The notes beneath the pieces are model-generated. The model saw only the letters and a list, made by a program, of their open reading frames with translations. It was not told where the DNA came from and searched no databases. DNA of 30,726 nucleotides from Gaiellales bacterium (lineage in GTDB: Bacteria; Actinomycetota; Thermoleophilia; Gaiellales; F1-60-MAGs149): positions 1 through 30,726 of the forward strand of contig JAURLF010000150.1 of NCBI GenBank assembly GCA_030831375.1, read 5' to 3'. Of this stretch, positions 5,852 to 16,910 are shown piece after piece (within the stretch, counting starts at the first letter, position 1; each line of letters starts with the position of its first letter). A program made the translations under genes and the position numbers.

Positions 5852-8670
5852 GGCGCCTCCCCGACCGCGGCCGGGTCGATCACGACCAACGCGTCGCCTT
5901 CAGCTGGGACGGCCGCGCGGTCGAGGGCCTGCGCGGCGACACGCTCGCCTCGGCGCTGCTCGCGAGCGGCGTGCTCGTCCTCGGCTCGAGCGTCCTGATG
6001 TCGCGTCCGCGCGGCATCGTCGGTGACGGCGTCACGGACCCGCACGCCTTCGCGCAGGTCGGTGCCGGCGACCGCACCGAGCCCCTGATGCGCATGCACG
6101 AGGTCGAGGCGCACGACGGCCTCGTCGCCGAGAGCCGCCTGCACCAGGGCATCCTGCCGACGGGCCCCGACCCGGACCGCTTCGAGAAGCGCCACGCCCA
6201 CGCCGACGTCGTCGTCGCGGGCGCCGGCCCGGCCGGCCTCGCCGCCGCGCTCGCCGCGGCCGAGCAGGGTGCGCGCGTGATCCTCGCCGACGACCACCCG
6301 CAGCTCGGTGGCTCGCTGCTCGGCGAGGAGCTCCTGCTCGACGACCGCCCCGCCCACGAGTGGGCGCGCCACGTCGAGGACGCGCTGCGCGCGCACCCGG
6401 ACGTGCTCGTCCTGCCGCGCACCACCGTCGTCAACGTCGGCGACCAGGGCGCCGTCGCCCTCGTCGAGCGCGTCTCCGAGCACGTCGCGCCCGAGCACCG
6501 GCACGGCCGCGCGCTCCGGCGCCTGTGGCAGGTGCGCACGCGCGAGCTCGTGGTGGCCACGGGCGCGACCGAGCGCTCGCTGGTCTTCGCCGACAACGAC
6601 CGCCCCGGCGTGATGCTCGCCGGCGGCGTGCGCGGCCTGTTGCACCGCTACGGCCTCGTCCCCGAGCGCTGCGTGGTGTTCACGGCCAACGACTCCGCGT
6701 ACCGCACCGCGATCGACCTCGTGGGCGCCGGCGTCGAGGTGCCGTGCGTCGTCGACGTGCGCCCCGACCCGACGGGCCCGCTCGCCGAGCGCGCCCGCGC
6801 GCTCGGGATCGCGGTGCGCGCAGCCAGCGCCGTGATCGGCACCGACGGCGACGCGGAGGGCGCCCTCGCCGGCGTCCGCGTCGTCGCGCTCGACGGCGGC
6901 GCCGAGGAGGTCGTCGCCTGCGACGTGCTCGCCGTCTCCGGTGGCTGGGACCCCCTGATGGACCTCCACCACCACGTCGGCGGACGCGCCCGCTGGGACG
7001 CGGAGCGGCTCTGCTTCGTGCCCGACGGCACCGTGCCCGGCGTGCACCTGGCGGGCTCCGCAGCCGGCGTCTTCGGCACGGAGGCGTGCCGCCGCGACGG
7101 CCACCTCGTCGGCCTCGTCGCCGCCGAGGCCACGGGCCACGGCTCCGCCGCGGACGGCCCCGACGCGCCGGCCGCCCGGGACGCGGCGGAGGCGCCCCCG
7201 GCGGACTTCGTCGTCACGCCCGGCACCGATCCCGTCCACGCCTTCGTCGACCAGCACCGCGACGTCACCATCGCCGGCGTCGAGCGCGCGCTCGGCTCGG
7301 GCATCCGCCACGTCGAGCACCTCAAGCGCTACACGCTCGTCGGCACCGGCACCGAGCAGGGCCGCACCGCCAAGGTCAACGCGGGCCGCATGGCCGCCGA
7401 CCGCTTCGCGCTGCCGTTCGCGGAGGTCGGCGTCTCCAACGCCCGCCCGCCCGCGCAGCCCGTCACCTTCGGCGCCCTCGCGGGCCGCGCGCTCGGCGAG
7501 CGCTTCGACCCGGTCCGCACCACCTCGATCCACCCCTGGCACGTCGCCCACGGCGCCGTCTTCGAGGACGTCGGCCAGTGGAAGCGCCCGTGGTACTTCC
7601 CGCAGGCCGGCGAGGACATGGACGCGGCCGTGCTGCGCGAGTGCCGGGCCGTGCGCGAGGGCGTCGGCATGATGGACGCCTCGACGCTCGGCAAGATCGA
7701 CGTCAAGGGCGCCGACGCCGGCGAGTTCCTCGACCGCCTCTACACGGGCGTGATGAGCACCCTCAAGCCGGGCCGCGCCCGCTACGGCGTGATGTGCAAG
7801 GCGGACGGCATGGTGATGGACGACGGCGTGGTCCTGCGCCTCGCCGAGGACCGCTTCCTCGCGACCACGACCACGGGCGGCGCCGCCGGTGTGCTCGACT
7901 GGATGGAGGACTTCCTCCAGACCGAGTGGCCCGACCTCGACGTCTGGCTCACCTCCGTGACCGAGCAGTGGGCGACCGTGGCGATCGTCGGGCCGAAGGC
8001 GCGCGAGGTGATGGCCGCGCTCGCTCCGCAGCTCGACGTCAGGCAGGACGCCTTCAAGTTCATGCAGCTCGAGGAGGCCGTCGTCGCCGGCATCGAGGCG
8101 CGCGTCGCGCGGATCTCGTTCTCCGGCGAGCTGGCCTTCGAGATCAGCGTCCCGATGACGTGGGGCCTCGCCCTCTGGGAGGCCGTCTTCGCGGCCGGCC
8201 AGCCGTTCGGGATCACGCCGTACGGCACCGAGTCGATGCACGTCCTGCGCGCCGAGAAGGGCTACTTCATCGTCGGCCAGGAGACGGACGGCACCGTCAC
8301 GCCGCTCGACCTCGGCCTCGACTGGATGGTCGCCGACAAGGAGTTCGTCGGCCGCCGCAGCCTGCGCCGCTCCGACATGCTCCGCGACGACAGAAAGCAG
8401 CTCGTCGGCATCCTGCCGGCGGAGCGGCTGCCCGAGGGCGCCCAGCTCGTCGACGACGCCGACTTCGAGATCCCCGTGCCGATGATCGGGCACGTGACGT
8501 CCTCGTACGACAGCGCCGCCCTCGGCCGGCCTTTCGGCCTCGCGCTCGTGCGCCGCGGGCGCGACCGGATCGGCGAGACGATCTACGCGCCGCTGCAGCA
8601 CGGCACCGTGGCGGTGGAGATCGTCGACCCCGTGCTCTTCGACCAGGAGGGGGCCCGCCGCGATGGCTGA
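5848..8670 (+). CDS. soxA: Sarcosine oxidase, alpha subunit
   Basis: The protein has 940 residues, close to the family's roughly 965. An N-terminal ferredoxin-like fold without cluster cysteines (residues 1-100) precedes a pyridine-nucleotide oxidoreductase domain with GAGPAGLAAALAAAEQG from about residue 124. A SoxA A3-type segment follows. The folate-binding GcvT/aminomethyltransferase-like domains occupy roughly residues 530-940 (SIHPWHVAHGAVFEDVGQWKRPWYFP at the entry). This subunit binds NAD and tetrahydrofolate and captures the methyl group as 5,10-methylene-THF. The ATG at 5848 overlaps the soxD stop (ATGA) and has GGAGG seven bases upstream. Its stop lies 8 bases inside soxG. Confidence 0.96.
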   Translation: MRRLPDRGRVDHDQRVAFSWDGRAVEGLRGDTLASALLASGVLVLGSSVLMSRPRGIVGDGVTDPHAFAQVGAGDRTEPLMRMHEVEAHDGLVAESRLHQGILPTGPDPDRFEKRHAHADVVVAGAGPAGLAAALAAAEQGARVILADDHPQLGGSLLGEELLLDDRPAHEWARHVEDALRAHPDVLVLPRTTVVNVGDQGAVALVERVSEHVAPEHRHGRALRRLWQVRTRELVVATGATERSLVFADNDRPGVMLAGGVRGLLHRYGLVPERCVVFTANDSAYRTAIDLVGAGVEVPCVVDVRPDPTGPLAERARALGIAVRAASAVIGTDGDAEGALAGVRVVALDGGAEEVVACDVLAVSGGWDPLMDLHHHVGGRARWDAERLCFVPDGTVPGVHLAGSAAGVFGTEACRRDGHLVGLVAAEATGHGSAADGPDAPAARDAAEAPPADFVVTPGTDPVHAFVDQHRDVTIAGVERALGSGIRHVEHLKRYTLVGTGTEQGRTAKVNAGRMAADRFALPFAEVGVSNARPPAQPVTFGALAGRALGERFDPVRTTSIHPWHVAHGAVFEDVGQWKRPWYFPQAGEDMDAAVLRECRAVREGVGMMDASTLGKIDVKGADAGEFLDRLYTGVMSTLKPGRARYGVMCKADGMVMDDGVVLRLAEDRFLATTTTGGAAGVLDWMEDFLQTEWPDLDVWLTSVTEQWATVAIVGPKAREVMAALAPQLDVRQDAFKFMQLEEAVVAGIEARVARISFSGELAFEISVPMTWGLALWEAVFAAGQPFGITPYGTESMHVLRAEKGYFIVGQETDGTVTPLDLGLDWMVADKEFVGRRSLRRSDMLRDDRKQLVGILPAERLPEGAQLVDDADFEIPVPMIGHVTSSYDSAALGRPFGLALVRRGRDRIGETIYAPLQHGTVAVEIVDPVLFDQEGARRDG

Positions 8671-9244
8671 CCGCACCGCACCGCTCGCCGCCATGGAGGA
8701 CCGCATCGCGGCCGCCGCGTTCCCCGGCGCCGCGCTCGCGGCCGTGCCGTTCGTCGCGCAGGTCGGCATCCGCCTCGACCCGGCCGGGCCCGCCGCGGCC
8801 CGCGTGGCCGAGGCGCTCGGCCTGCCCCTGCCGGAGGCCAACCGGGTCTCGGCGTCGGGCGGGCGCCGCGCGCTCTGGCTCGGCCCCGACGAGTGGCTCG
8901 TGGTGGCCGCCGACGGCGAGGAGCGGGCGCTGGTGGGCATCCTCGAGGACGCGATCGGCGCCGACGGCGCGGTCGTCGACCTGTCGGCGAACCGCACCGG
9001 CCTCGAGCTGTCGGGCCCGCTCAGCCGCGACGTGCTCGCAACCTGCTGCTCCCTCGACCTGCACCCGCGCGCATTCGGGCCCGGCCGCTGCGCCCAGACC
9101 CTCGTGCAGAAGGCGGGCGTCCTGATCGAGCAGCGCGACGCGGACACGTTCCTCCTGCTCGTGCGGCCCTCCTTCGCCGCCTACGTCGCCGAATGGCTGG
9201 TCGACGGCATGGCCGGCCTCGCCGCCGACCTCGCGGCCGTCTAG
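8663..9244 (+). CDS. soxG: Sarcosine oxidase, gamma subunit
   Basis: The 193-residue protein resembles a truncated GcvT/folate-binding domain, as SoxG does. LWLGPDEWLVV (residues 72-82) and VVDLSANRTGLELSGP (about 104-119) are characteristic gamma-subunit stretches. The ATG overlaps the end of soxA by 8 bases, and an AGGAGG lies upstream inside soxA. The subunit closes the alpha-gamma interface of the oxidase and completes the operon. Its TAG ends at 9244, and the opposing amidase gene's stop begins at the next base. Confidence 0.93.
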   Translation: MADRTAPLAAMEDRIAAAAFPGAALAAVPFVAQVGIRLDPAGPAAARVAEALGLPLPEANRVSASGGRRALWLGPDEWLVVAADGEERALVGILEDAIGADGAVVDLSANRTGLELSGPLSRDVLATCCSLDLHPRAFGPGRCAQTLVQKAGVLIEQRDADTFLLLVRPSFAAYVAEWLVDGMAGLAADLAAV

Positions 9245-10672
9245 TCAGCCCTGCATCGGACGACGGTCCGGCGCATCCATCCAGGGAGCCTCCTGCTCGA
9301 GCGCCGCGCCGACCCGGAACGGCGTCGCGTCGTCGTAGGTGCGTCCGACGATCTGCAGGCCCGTCGGCACGCCGTTGTCGGCGAACCCGCTCGGCACGTT
9401 CAGGACCGGGCACGCGCTGAGGATGTTGAAGATCGGCGTGATCGCCATCTCGAAGTAGAACTCGAGCTCGACGCCGCCGACCTCGAGGCCGTGGTCGGCG
9501 TACTCGTCGTCGGCCACGAGCCCGCGCGTTCCGACCGTCGGGCAGAGCAGCGCCTCGTGCTCCTCGAGGACGGGGGCCACGGCGTTCCAGATCTCGGACT
9601 CGGCCTCGATCTGGCCGTAGCCGGTGGTCTCGCCCTGCAGCTGCACCATGTGCTCCGCGAAGGCGATCGCATGATCGGTCATGTCGGCCCGGTGCTCGGC
9701 CACCATCCCGCCGATCCAGGCGCCGAAGATCTGGGCGAAGTGGTAGCCCATCGCGGCTCGGAAGCCGGCGCGGTCGAGCGGGATGTCGACCTCGCGGACG
9801 TCCGCGCCGGCGGCGCGCAGGGCGTCGGCCGCGGCCAGCGTGTTGGCGCGCACCTCGTCGTCGAGGGGGACGAGGCCCCCGAAGTCGAGGCAGACGGCGA
9901 TCCGCATGCCGGTGACGTCGGCGACGATGGGGCCCAGCTCGAGCTTGGGGCGCAGCGAGCGGTGGTCCATCGGGTGGGGGCCGGCCAGCGCGTTCTGGAA
10001 CAGGCGCATGTCCTCGACGGTGCGGGCGAGGCCGCCGTTGTGGCAGTACAGGTCGAGGCCGAACGGCGGCTCGCACGGCACGCGCCCGTGCGGCGCCTTG
10101 AACCCGACCACGCCGTTGAACGAGGCGGGGACGCGGATCGAGCCGCCGATGTCGGAGCCGCCCGCGAGCGTCGTCGAGCCGGCGGCGAGCGCCGCACCCG
10201 ACCCGCCCGACGATCCCCCGACCCCGAACTCGGGGTTCCACGGATTGCGCGTGACGCCGTGGATGCGCGACTGCGTGAAGCCCGCGCAGGAGAACTCCGG
10301 CGTCGTCGCGCGCGCATGCTGGATGCAGCCCGCGTCGAACATCCGCTGCGCCAGCGGCGACGTCTCGTCGGCGACGAGGTCCCGGTACACGAGGCTGCCC
10401 ATCGACCACGGCTGGCCCGCCACCGGCATCTCGTCCTTGATCGCGGTCGGCAGGCCCTCGAGCGGGCGCGCGGTGCCGTCGAGCCAGCGCGCCTCCGCGG
10501 CCCGCGCCTCCGCACGGGCCTCGTCGTAGCGGGTAAAGCAGAACGCGTTCACCGTCGGCTCCGTCGCCTCCGCGCGGGCGATCACGGCGTCCATCAGCTC
10601 GACCGGCGAGAGCTCCCGGGCGGCGAAGCCGGCGAGCGCGTCGGCAGCGGACAGGTAGGCGAGGTCGCTCAC
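9245..10672 (-). CDS. Amidase-signature family amidase
   Basis: This 475-residue hydrolase has the whole amidase-signature triad: Lys79 in AIKDE, cis-Ser154 in GVGGSSGGSG and nucleophile Ser178 in GSDIGGSIRVPASF. It hydrolyses amide bonds to acid plus ammonia or amine; related enzymes act on small aliphatic, aryl or peptide amides, and the substrate cannot be assigned. The start is GTG at 10672, overlapping the stop of the upstream alpha/beta hydrolase as GTGA. The two genes therefore form one unit driven from 11586-11558. It converges with soxG without a spare base. Confidence 0.93.
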   Translation of the reverse strand: MSDLAYLSAADALAGFAARELSPVELMDAVIARAEATEPTVNAFCFTRYDEARAEARAAEARWLDGTARPLEGLPTAIKDEMPVAGQPWSMGSLVYRDLVADETSPLAQRMFDAGCIQHARATTPEFSCAGFTQSRIHGVTRNPWNPEFGVGGSSGGSGAALAAGSTTLAGGSDIGGSIRVPASFNGVVGFKAPHGRVPCEPPFGLDLYCHNGGLARTVEDMRLFQNALAGPHPMDHRSLRPKLELGPIVADVTGMRIAVCLDFGGLVPLDDEVRANTLAAADALRAAGADVREVDIPLDRAGFRAAMGYHFAQIFGAWIGGMVAEHRADMTDHAIAFAEHMVQLQGETTGYGQIEAESEIWNAVAPVLEEHEALLCPTVGTRGLVADDEYADHGLEVGGVELEFYFEMAITPIFNILSACPVLNVPSGFADNGVPTGLQIVGRTYDDATPFRVGAALEQEAPWMDAPDRRPMQG

Positions 10673-11529
10673 GGGTCGCTCCTCCGCAGGAAGGCCTCGA
10701 CGACGTCGGCGTAGCGGTCGGCCTCCTCGATGTGCGCGACGTGCGACGACTCCTCGAAGCAGACGAGCTCGGCGTGGGGGATCCCTTCGCGGATCCGCTC
10801 CGAGCAGGCCTCGCCGAGCTCGTCGAAGCGGCCGTACGTGCACAGCGTCGGGATGCCGATGCGGTGCAGGTCCGCATCGCGCGACCAGTCCTTCATGTTG
10901 CCGATCAGCGTGAACTCGTTCGGGCCGTTCATGGTGTTGTAGACCGGGTTGCCGTCGAGCGACTCGGCGGTCCTGAGCATGCAGTCGGGCCACGGGTCGA
11001 GCCGGCACAGGTGGCGCGTGTAGAAGGCCATCTCCGCGTCGGGGTAACGCGGGTCCTCGCGGTCGCCGGCGAGCAGGACCTCGCCGTGCGGCGCGGGCAG
11101 CTCGGCCATCAGCCGCCGGCACTCCTGCCCGAACAGCGGCATGCTCGACGACGTCGAGGCCAGCACCACGGCGCGGATGCCGCGGGGCTCGCGGCAGAGG
11201 TAGTCGATCGACAGCCAGCCGCCCCACGACTGGCCGAGCAGGTGGCAGGCGTCGAGGCCGAGCGCCTCGCGCATGCGGTCGACCTCGCCCGTGAAGTAGT
11301 CGATCGTCCACAGCGACGTGTCGTCGGGGATGTCGGAGCGGCCGCAGCCGAGCTGGTCGTAGACGATCACGGGGCGGTGCTCGGCGAGGCGCTCCTCGAG
11401 CGGCTCGAGGTAGTACGCGGCGGCGCCGGGGCCGCCGTGCAGGAGCAGGATCGGCAGCCGGTCGCCGCCGCCCGAGCGCCGGTACCAGACGCGTCCGTGC
11501 TCCAGGTCGATGAAGCCCTCTTCGGCCAT
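10669..11529 (-). CDS. Proline-iminopeptidase-like alpha/beta hydrolase (peptidase S33 type)
   Basis: At 286 residues this is a typical S33 single-domain hydrolase. HGGPG (31-35) forms the oxyanion-hole loop and Ser101 in GQSWGG is the nucleophile. A late GRFDELGEA supplies the Asp region and EESSHVAHIEE the His. It is related to proline iminopeptidases and L-amino-acid amidases that release N-terminal residues or cleave amino-acid amides. The ATG at 11529 was chosen over an in-frame start 19 codons upstream because AGAGGAA lies about six bases before it. First gene of the unit with the amidase (GTGA overlap), which supports joint processing of small peptides or amides. Confidence 0.9.
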   Translation of the reverse strand: MAEEGFIDLEHGRVWYRRSGGGDRLPILLLHGGPGAAAYYLEPLEERLAEHRPVIVYDQLGCGRSDIPDDTSLWTIDYFTGEVDRMREALGLDACHLLGQSWGGWLSIDYLCREPRGIRAVVLASTSSSMPLFGQECRRLMAELPAPHGEVLLAGDREDPRYPDAEMAFYTRHLCRLDPWPDCMLRTAESLDGNPVYNTMNGPNEFTLIGNMKDWSRDADLHRIGIPTLCTYGRFDELGEACSERIREGIPHAELVCFEESSHVAHIEEADRYADVVEAFLRRSDP

Positions 11530-11557
11530 GCCGTTCCTCTCCCTCGCGGTGAGGGGG

Positions 11558-11586
11558 ATCGTCGGCGCGGACGGCCGTCCTGTCAA
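11558..11586 (-). promoter_or_regulatory. Promoter of the hydrolase-amidase unit with palindromic spacer
   Basis: TTGACA (11586-11581), 17 bases, then GACGAT (11563-11558). The perfect palindrome GGACGGCCGTCC (11569-11580) fills most of the spacer and abuts the -35 box. The leader carries AGAGGAA before the ATG at 11529. Confidence 0.6.
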
Positions 11587-11596
11587 TGGCCCCGGC

Positions 11597-12778
11597 TCAG
11601 GCCAGGTGCTCGGCGATCGCCGCGAGCGAGCGCATCGTCTCCGCCGACTGGGCCTCGTCCCAGGCCAGGGGGTACGTCGACATCCGGGCGATCACGACGC
11701 CGGCGGGGCGGTCGACGTAGCAGTACTGGCCGTGGATGCCGAGGCCGCTGAGGACCTCGCCGCGGCGGATCACCCAGAAGGCGTTGCGGTACATCGACCA
11801 GTCGCCCTTCGTCGCCTGGTCGAGGGTGGGGCTGGCCGTGAACTGGCGCTCGCACTCGTCGTCGCCCTCGCGCGTGTCGCGCACCCACTCGGCGGGGATC
11901 ACCTGCGCGTCGCCCGCGCGGCCGTCGTCGAGGTAGGCCTGCCCGAGCCGGGCGAGGTCGCGCAGGGCGCACGACATGCCGCCGTCCACCACCGGGAAGC
12001 CGAGCGGGTCGAGCATGATGTCCGCGTCGAACTCCTGGCCGAGCGGCCCCCACAGCTCCTCGGAGAGGACCTCGTGGAAGCGGCGCCCGGTGACGGTCTC
12101 GATGATGTGCGCCTGGATGTTCGTCAGGGGCGAGCGGTAGTCGAACCAGGCGCCGTGCTCGTAGGCGGTCGGGTACGTCCGGAAGTGCCCGAGCACGCCG
12201 ATCGGCTCGCGGTCGCCGAGGCGCCGGTAGCTCGCGTGGCGCTCGTACTCGAGCAGCGGGTTGTCGGCGTCGGGGTCGGCGTAGAGGCCGTAGTCCTCCA
12301 CGAACTCCGTGCCCGCGGTCATGTCGACGACGTGGGCTACCGTCGCGCCGTCGAGGCTGGTGCCGGCCATGTCCCCGACGAGGTCGGTGACGAGGTCGGA
12401 GCGGCGGACGAGGCCCTTGCCGACCTGCACGCCGAGCAGCGCGCAGCACCACGACTTCGAGACGCTCATCAGGAGGTGCGGCGTGCGCTCGGTCATCCCG
12501 TTGAAGTAGCGCTCGTAGGCGATGCGGCCGTCCTTGAGGACGCAGATGCCCTCGGCCTGTGAGCGCGCGAGCTGGTCGGCGACGGTCACCGCCGCGCCGT
12601 CGATGCCCTCGAAGGCCACGTGGTCGATCTCGCGCGGGTCGTGCTCGAGGATCCGCGGCGGATGCGTGTCGTTGCCGATCCGCGCCGTCGGCGCGAACTC
12701 GCGCACGCGCTGGAAGGACCGCCGCGGGAAGGGGTCGGTCAGCCAGGTGTCGAGGGTGGTGGGTGCGAGGCCGGTCAT
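11597..12778 (-). CDS. NylB-like serine hydrolase (beta-lactamase fold)
   Basis: The 393-residue protein has the class C/penicillin-binding fold. Its S-x-x-K motif is S105-V-S-K108 and its Tyr general base is Y214 in FDYRSPLTN, close to the Ser112/Lys115/Tyr215 spacing of 6-aminohexanoate-dimer hydrolase. Such enzymes hydrolyse small amides or esters; I cannot name the substrate. An N-terminal SFQRVREFAPTARI is shared with the paralogue at 20480-21637. The ATG at 12778 is preceded by GATGAT six bases upstream without a Shine-Dalgarno. An apparent upstream extension of this frame is the shadow of the aminotransferase gene. No signal peptide is seen, so it is probably cytoplasmic. Confidence 0.88.
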   Translation of the reverse strand: MTGLAPTTLDTWLTDPFPRRSFQRVREFAPTARIGNDTHPPRILEHDPREIDHVAFEGIDGAAVTVADQLARSQAEGICVLKDGRIAYERYFNGMTERTPHLLMSVSKSWCCALLGVQVGKGLVRRSDLVTDLVGDMAGTSLDGATVAHVVDMTAGTEFVEDYGLYADPDADNPLLEYERHASYRRLGDREPIGVLGHFRTYPTAYEHGAWFDYRSPLTNIQAHIIETVTGRRFHEVLSEELWGPLGQEFDADIMLDPLGFPVVDGGMSCALRDLARLGQAYLDDGRAGDAQVIPAEWVRDTREGDDECERQFTASPTLDQATKGDWSMYRNAFWVIRRGEVLSGLGIHGQYCYVDRPAGVVIARMSTYPLAWDEAQSAETMRSLAAIAEHLA

Positions 12779-12784
12779 CGCGCG

Positions 12785-12790
12785 ATCATC
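12785..12790 (-). promoter_or_regulatory. -10-like element of the NylB-like hydrolase (leaderless type)
   Basis: GATGAT, six bases, then the ATG at 12778, within the 38-base gap after the aminotransferase. It is a weak hexamer that fits the local spacing rule. Confidence 0.3.
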
Positions 12791-12816
12791 GCAGCCGCCG
12801 GCCCCCGGGGGAAGGG

Positions 12817-13992
12817 CTACGCGAGGCCGTCGGCGAAGCGGCGGATCCGCCGGGCCGCCTCGACGAGCTGCTCGTCGTCCATGCCGAGCGAGATGCGCAC
12901 GTGGCCGGCGCCCGACGGCCCGAACGTGTGGGTCGGGAGGACCGACACGCGCTCTTGGTCGAGCAGGCGCAGCGCGAAGTCCTCCGCCTCCAGCCCCGTG
13001 GGCCGGATGTCGATCATCACGAACATGCCCGCCTCCGGCCGCCGCGGGACGATCGCGGAGGCCCCCTCGAGCTCGGCCATGACCCGGTCGAGGCGGCGCA
13101 GGTACTTCTCCCGCTCGGCGCGCGGGAAGGCGCCGCCGTCGGCGAGGGCCACGGCGCCCGCGTCCTGGATGAACTGGACGCAGCCGAACAGCATGGCCTC
13201 GAGCAGCACCCCGGCGCGCGCGGCGAGCTCGGGCGGCGCGACCGACCAGCCGTGCCGGAAGCCCGTCATCGCGTACGCCTTCGAGAGCGTGCCGAGCGAG
13301 ATCACGCGGTCCTCGACGCCGTCGAGCGCGAGGATGCTCGTGTAGGGGCCGGCGAAGTCGAACTCGCCGTACACCTCGTCGGCGAGCAGCCACAGGTCGT
13401 GCTCGGCGCAGAGGTCGGCGATCGCCTGGAGCTCGGCGCGGTCGAGCATCGCGCCGGTCGGGTTGTGCGGGTGCGTGAGGACGACCGCGCGCGTGGCGGG
13501 GCGGATCGCGGCGCGCAGGTCGTCGATCCGCGGGTGGAAGCCGTCCTCGGGGCGCAGCGGGACGTGGTCGACCTCGACGCCGCTGGCGCGCAGCACCTGC
13601 GTGTACGGGGCGTAGAACGGCTCGGGCAGGATCAGCGCGTCGCCCGGGCCGACGATCGTCATCAGCATTCCGAACATCGCGGTCTGCGCGCCGGGGAAGA
13701 AGTTGACCATGGCGGGCGTGATCTCCCGCCCGGCCTGCCGCGACACGTAGCCGCAGATCGCCGCCACGACGGCGGCCTCGCCGCGGGCCTCCGCGTAGCG
13801 GGTGCGGCCGCGCGCGATCGACGCATCGACCTCCGCGACGACGGCGGGCGGCGGCGGCGAGTCGGGCTCGCCGATCGAGAGGATGATGATGTCCTCGCCC
13901 GCGGCCTTCCGCTCCGACGCGATCTGGTGGACCTTCCAGGCGGGGTCCGGCTCGTCGGAGAGCCGCAGGGAGAGGGGGGAGTACGGGGGCAC
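12817..13992 (-). CDS. Class I/II pyridoxal-phosphate aminotransferase
   Basis: The protein has 391 residues of fold type I. Key residues are in place: N177 in HPHNPTG, D205 in LLADEVYGEF, K238 in SLGTLSKAYAM (Schiff-base lysine) and R246 nearby. It belongs to the AspC/alanine-type subgroup (Pfam Aminotran_1_2), which transfers amino groups from L-amino acids to 2-oxoacids. The GTG at 13992 fits because the fold's N-terminal arm starts directly (PPYSPLSLRLSDEPDPAW) and TATCGT lies six bases upstream. It sits between TypA and the hydrolase genes on the same strand. A link to amino-compound catabolism is inference. Confidence 0.92.
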   Translation of the reverse strand: MPPYSPLSLRLSDEPDPAWKVHQIASERKAAGEDIIILSIGEPDSPPPPAVVAEVDASIARGRTRYAEARGEAAVVAAICGYVSRQAGREITPAMVNFFPGAQTAMFGMLMTIVGPGDALILPEPFYAPYTQVLRASGVEVDHVPLRPEDGFHPRIDDLRAAIRPATRAVVLTHPHNPTGAMLDRAELQAIADLCAEHDLWLLADEVYGEFDFAGPYTSILALDGVEDRVISLGTLSKAYAMTGFRHGWSVAPPELAARAGVLLEAMLFGCVQFIQDAGAVALADGGAFPRAEREKYLRRLDRVMAELEGASAIVPRRPEAGMFVMIDIRPTGLEAEDFALRLLDQERVSVLPTHTFGPSGAGHVRISLGMDDEQLVEAARRIRRFADGLA

Positions 13993-13998
13993 CGCGCC

Positions 13999-14004
13999 AC
14001 GATA
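13999..14004 (-). promoter_or_regulatory. -10 element of the aminotransferase (leaderless type)
   Basis: TATCGT, six bases, then GTG at 13992. No ribosome site is present. Confidence 0.5.
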
Positions 14005-14012
14005 CCGGGGCC

Positions 14013-14032
14013 GGCGCCGATGCGGTGGCGCC
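14013..14032 (-). terminator. Hairpin candidate after typA
   Basis: Two copies of the self-complementary GGCGCC (14013-14018 and 14027-14032) can pair around an 8-base loop directly after the typA stop codon. There is no T-run, so the call is weak. Confidence 0.25.
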
Positions 14033-14033
14033 C

Positions 14034-15863
<1,830 letters not shown>

Positions 15864-15871
15864 CGCCCGGC

Positions 15872-15877
15872 AGCCTA
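15872..15877 (-). promoter_or_regulatory. -10 element of typA (leaderless type)
   Basis: TAGGCT, eight bases, then GTG at 15863. No Shine-Dalgarno precedes the start. Confidence 0.5.
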
Positions 15878-15926
15878 TCCATGTCGGACCATGCGGCGAG
15901 CCGGTGGATGCAGCACCATGGGGGGC

Positions 15927-16910
15927 ATGCACGTGCGCGTCGCCCTGATCGCCCTCGCCCTCGTCGCCGCCCTGCCGGCCGCCGCGCAGGCGGGCTGGCG
16001 CGACATCCCCGACCCGTCTGCGCAGCCGGACGTGGCCGCCCGGACGACGCGCGAGCGCGTCGGCCCGACGACGGTGGTGCGCACCTGGTACGAGGCGTGG
16101 AATGGGCGCCGGCGCGAGCTCCGGATCGCCGTGCCCACCGCCGCCCTCGCCGCGGGTCGGCCACTGCCCCTGCTGGTGACGGCGCGCCCCGCGGGCATGA
16201 GCCTGCTCTGCACCGACGAGACGATGCGGCTCGCGGGCCGCAGCGGCTTCGCGCTCGCCTGCCCGAGCGGGCAGGGCGTCGTCACGCGCTCCTTCTCATA
16301 CGGGGCGGCCGGGCAGATCAGCGACCTCGCGAAGATGCCCAGGCTGGTGGAGGAGCGCGTGCCCGACCTGCGGGTCAACCGGCTGCGGACGTACCTGGCG
16401 GGCTCGTCGATGGGCGGCACCGAGGCGCTGCTCGTGGCGCTGCGCTACCCCGGCGCCTACGCGCGCGTCGCCGCGCTCGACCCGATCACCGACCAGGGCC
16501 TGCGCTTCTCGTCGTTGCCGATGCAGCGGCGCCTGCTCCTGCAGGCCGAGTGCGATGGGCCGCCCGTCCTCCGGCCCGAGTGCTACACGGCGCGCAGCCC
16601 GCAGGCGCACGTCGGCAAGGGCGCCGCGGCCGGGCCGATCGCGCTCTGGTACTCGACGCGCGACCCCGTCTCCGGCGAGCCGCGTCAGGTGCCGCGCTTC
16701 GCCGAGGGCCTCGCCGAGCGCGGCGCCCGCGGCTTCGCGGTCCGGGTCGGGCGCTGGGGGCACGGCGCGCTCTGGGAGCGCGCGCCGATGCGCCGCGCGT
16801 GGATGCGGGACCTCGGCCTGCCCGTCTCGGTGCCCGCGGCGCTGCCGTTCGCGTGGCACGGCCTGAACGCCTCGGGCGGCCGCCTCGTGCCGGCCCGCCG
16901 CGGCGCTTGA
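15927..16910 (+). CDS. Secreted alpha/beta hydrolase (esterase-like)
   Basis: The 327-residue protein begins with a clear signal peptide (MHVRVALIALALVAALPAAAQA, then GW), so it is exported. The mature part has an alpha/beta-hydrolase core with Ser in AGSSMGGTEALLVALRYP as nucleophile, and a late WGHGALWER that can supply the His. It resembles secreted esterases and PHB-depolymerase-like enzymes, but substrate cannot be assigned. The start is uncertain: ATGs at 15891, 15918 and 15927 are all in frame and none has a good ribosome site. I took 15927 because it gives the most compact signal peptide. It is divergent from typA, and 55 bases separate it from the cyclase gene. Confidence 0.75.
   Translation: MHVRVALIALALVAALPAAAQAGWRDIPDPSAQPDVAARTTRERVGPTTVVRTWYEAWNGRRRELRIAVPTAALAAGRPLPLLVTARPAGMSLLCTDETMRLAGRSGFALACPSGQGVVTRSFSYGAAGQISDLAKMPRLVEERVPDLRVNRLRTYLAGSSMGGTEALLVALRYPGAYARVAALDPITDQGLRFSSLPMQRRLLLQAECDGPPVLRPECYTARSPQAHVGKGAAAGPIALWYSTRDPVSGEPRQVPRFAEGLAERGARGFAVRVGRWGHGALWERAPMRRAWMRDLGLPVSVPAALPFAWHGLNASGGRLVPARRGA

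Noticed and set aside
6360..9125. Long plus-strand frame inside soxA
   Set aside because: It is an Arg/Pro-rich frame-shifted reading of soxA; the true frame carries all sarcosine oxidase motifs.
5728..9147. Long minus-strand open frame opposite soxA and soxG
   Set aside because: It is an Ala/Asp/Val/Arg repeat-like shadow of the sox genes with no recognisable domain.
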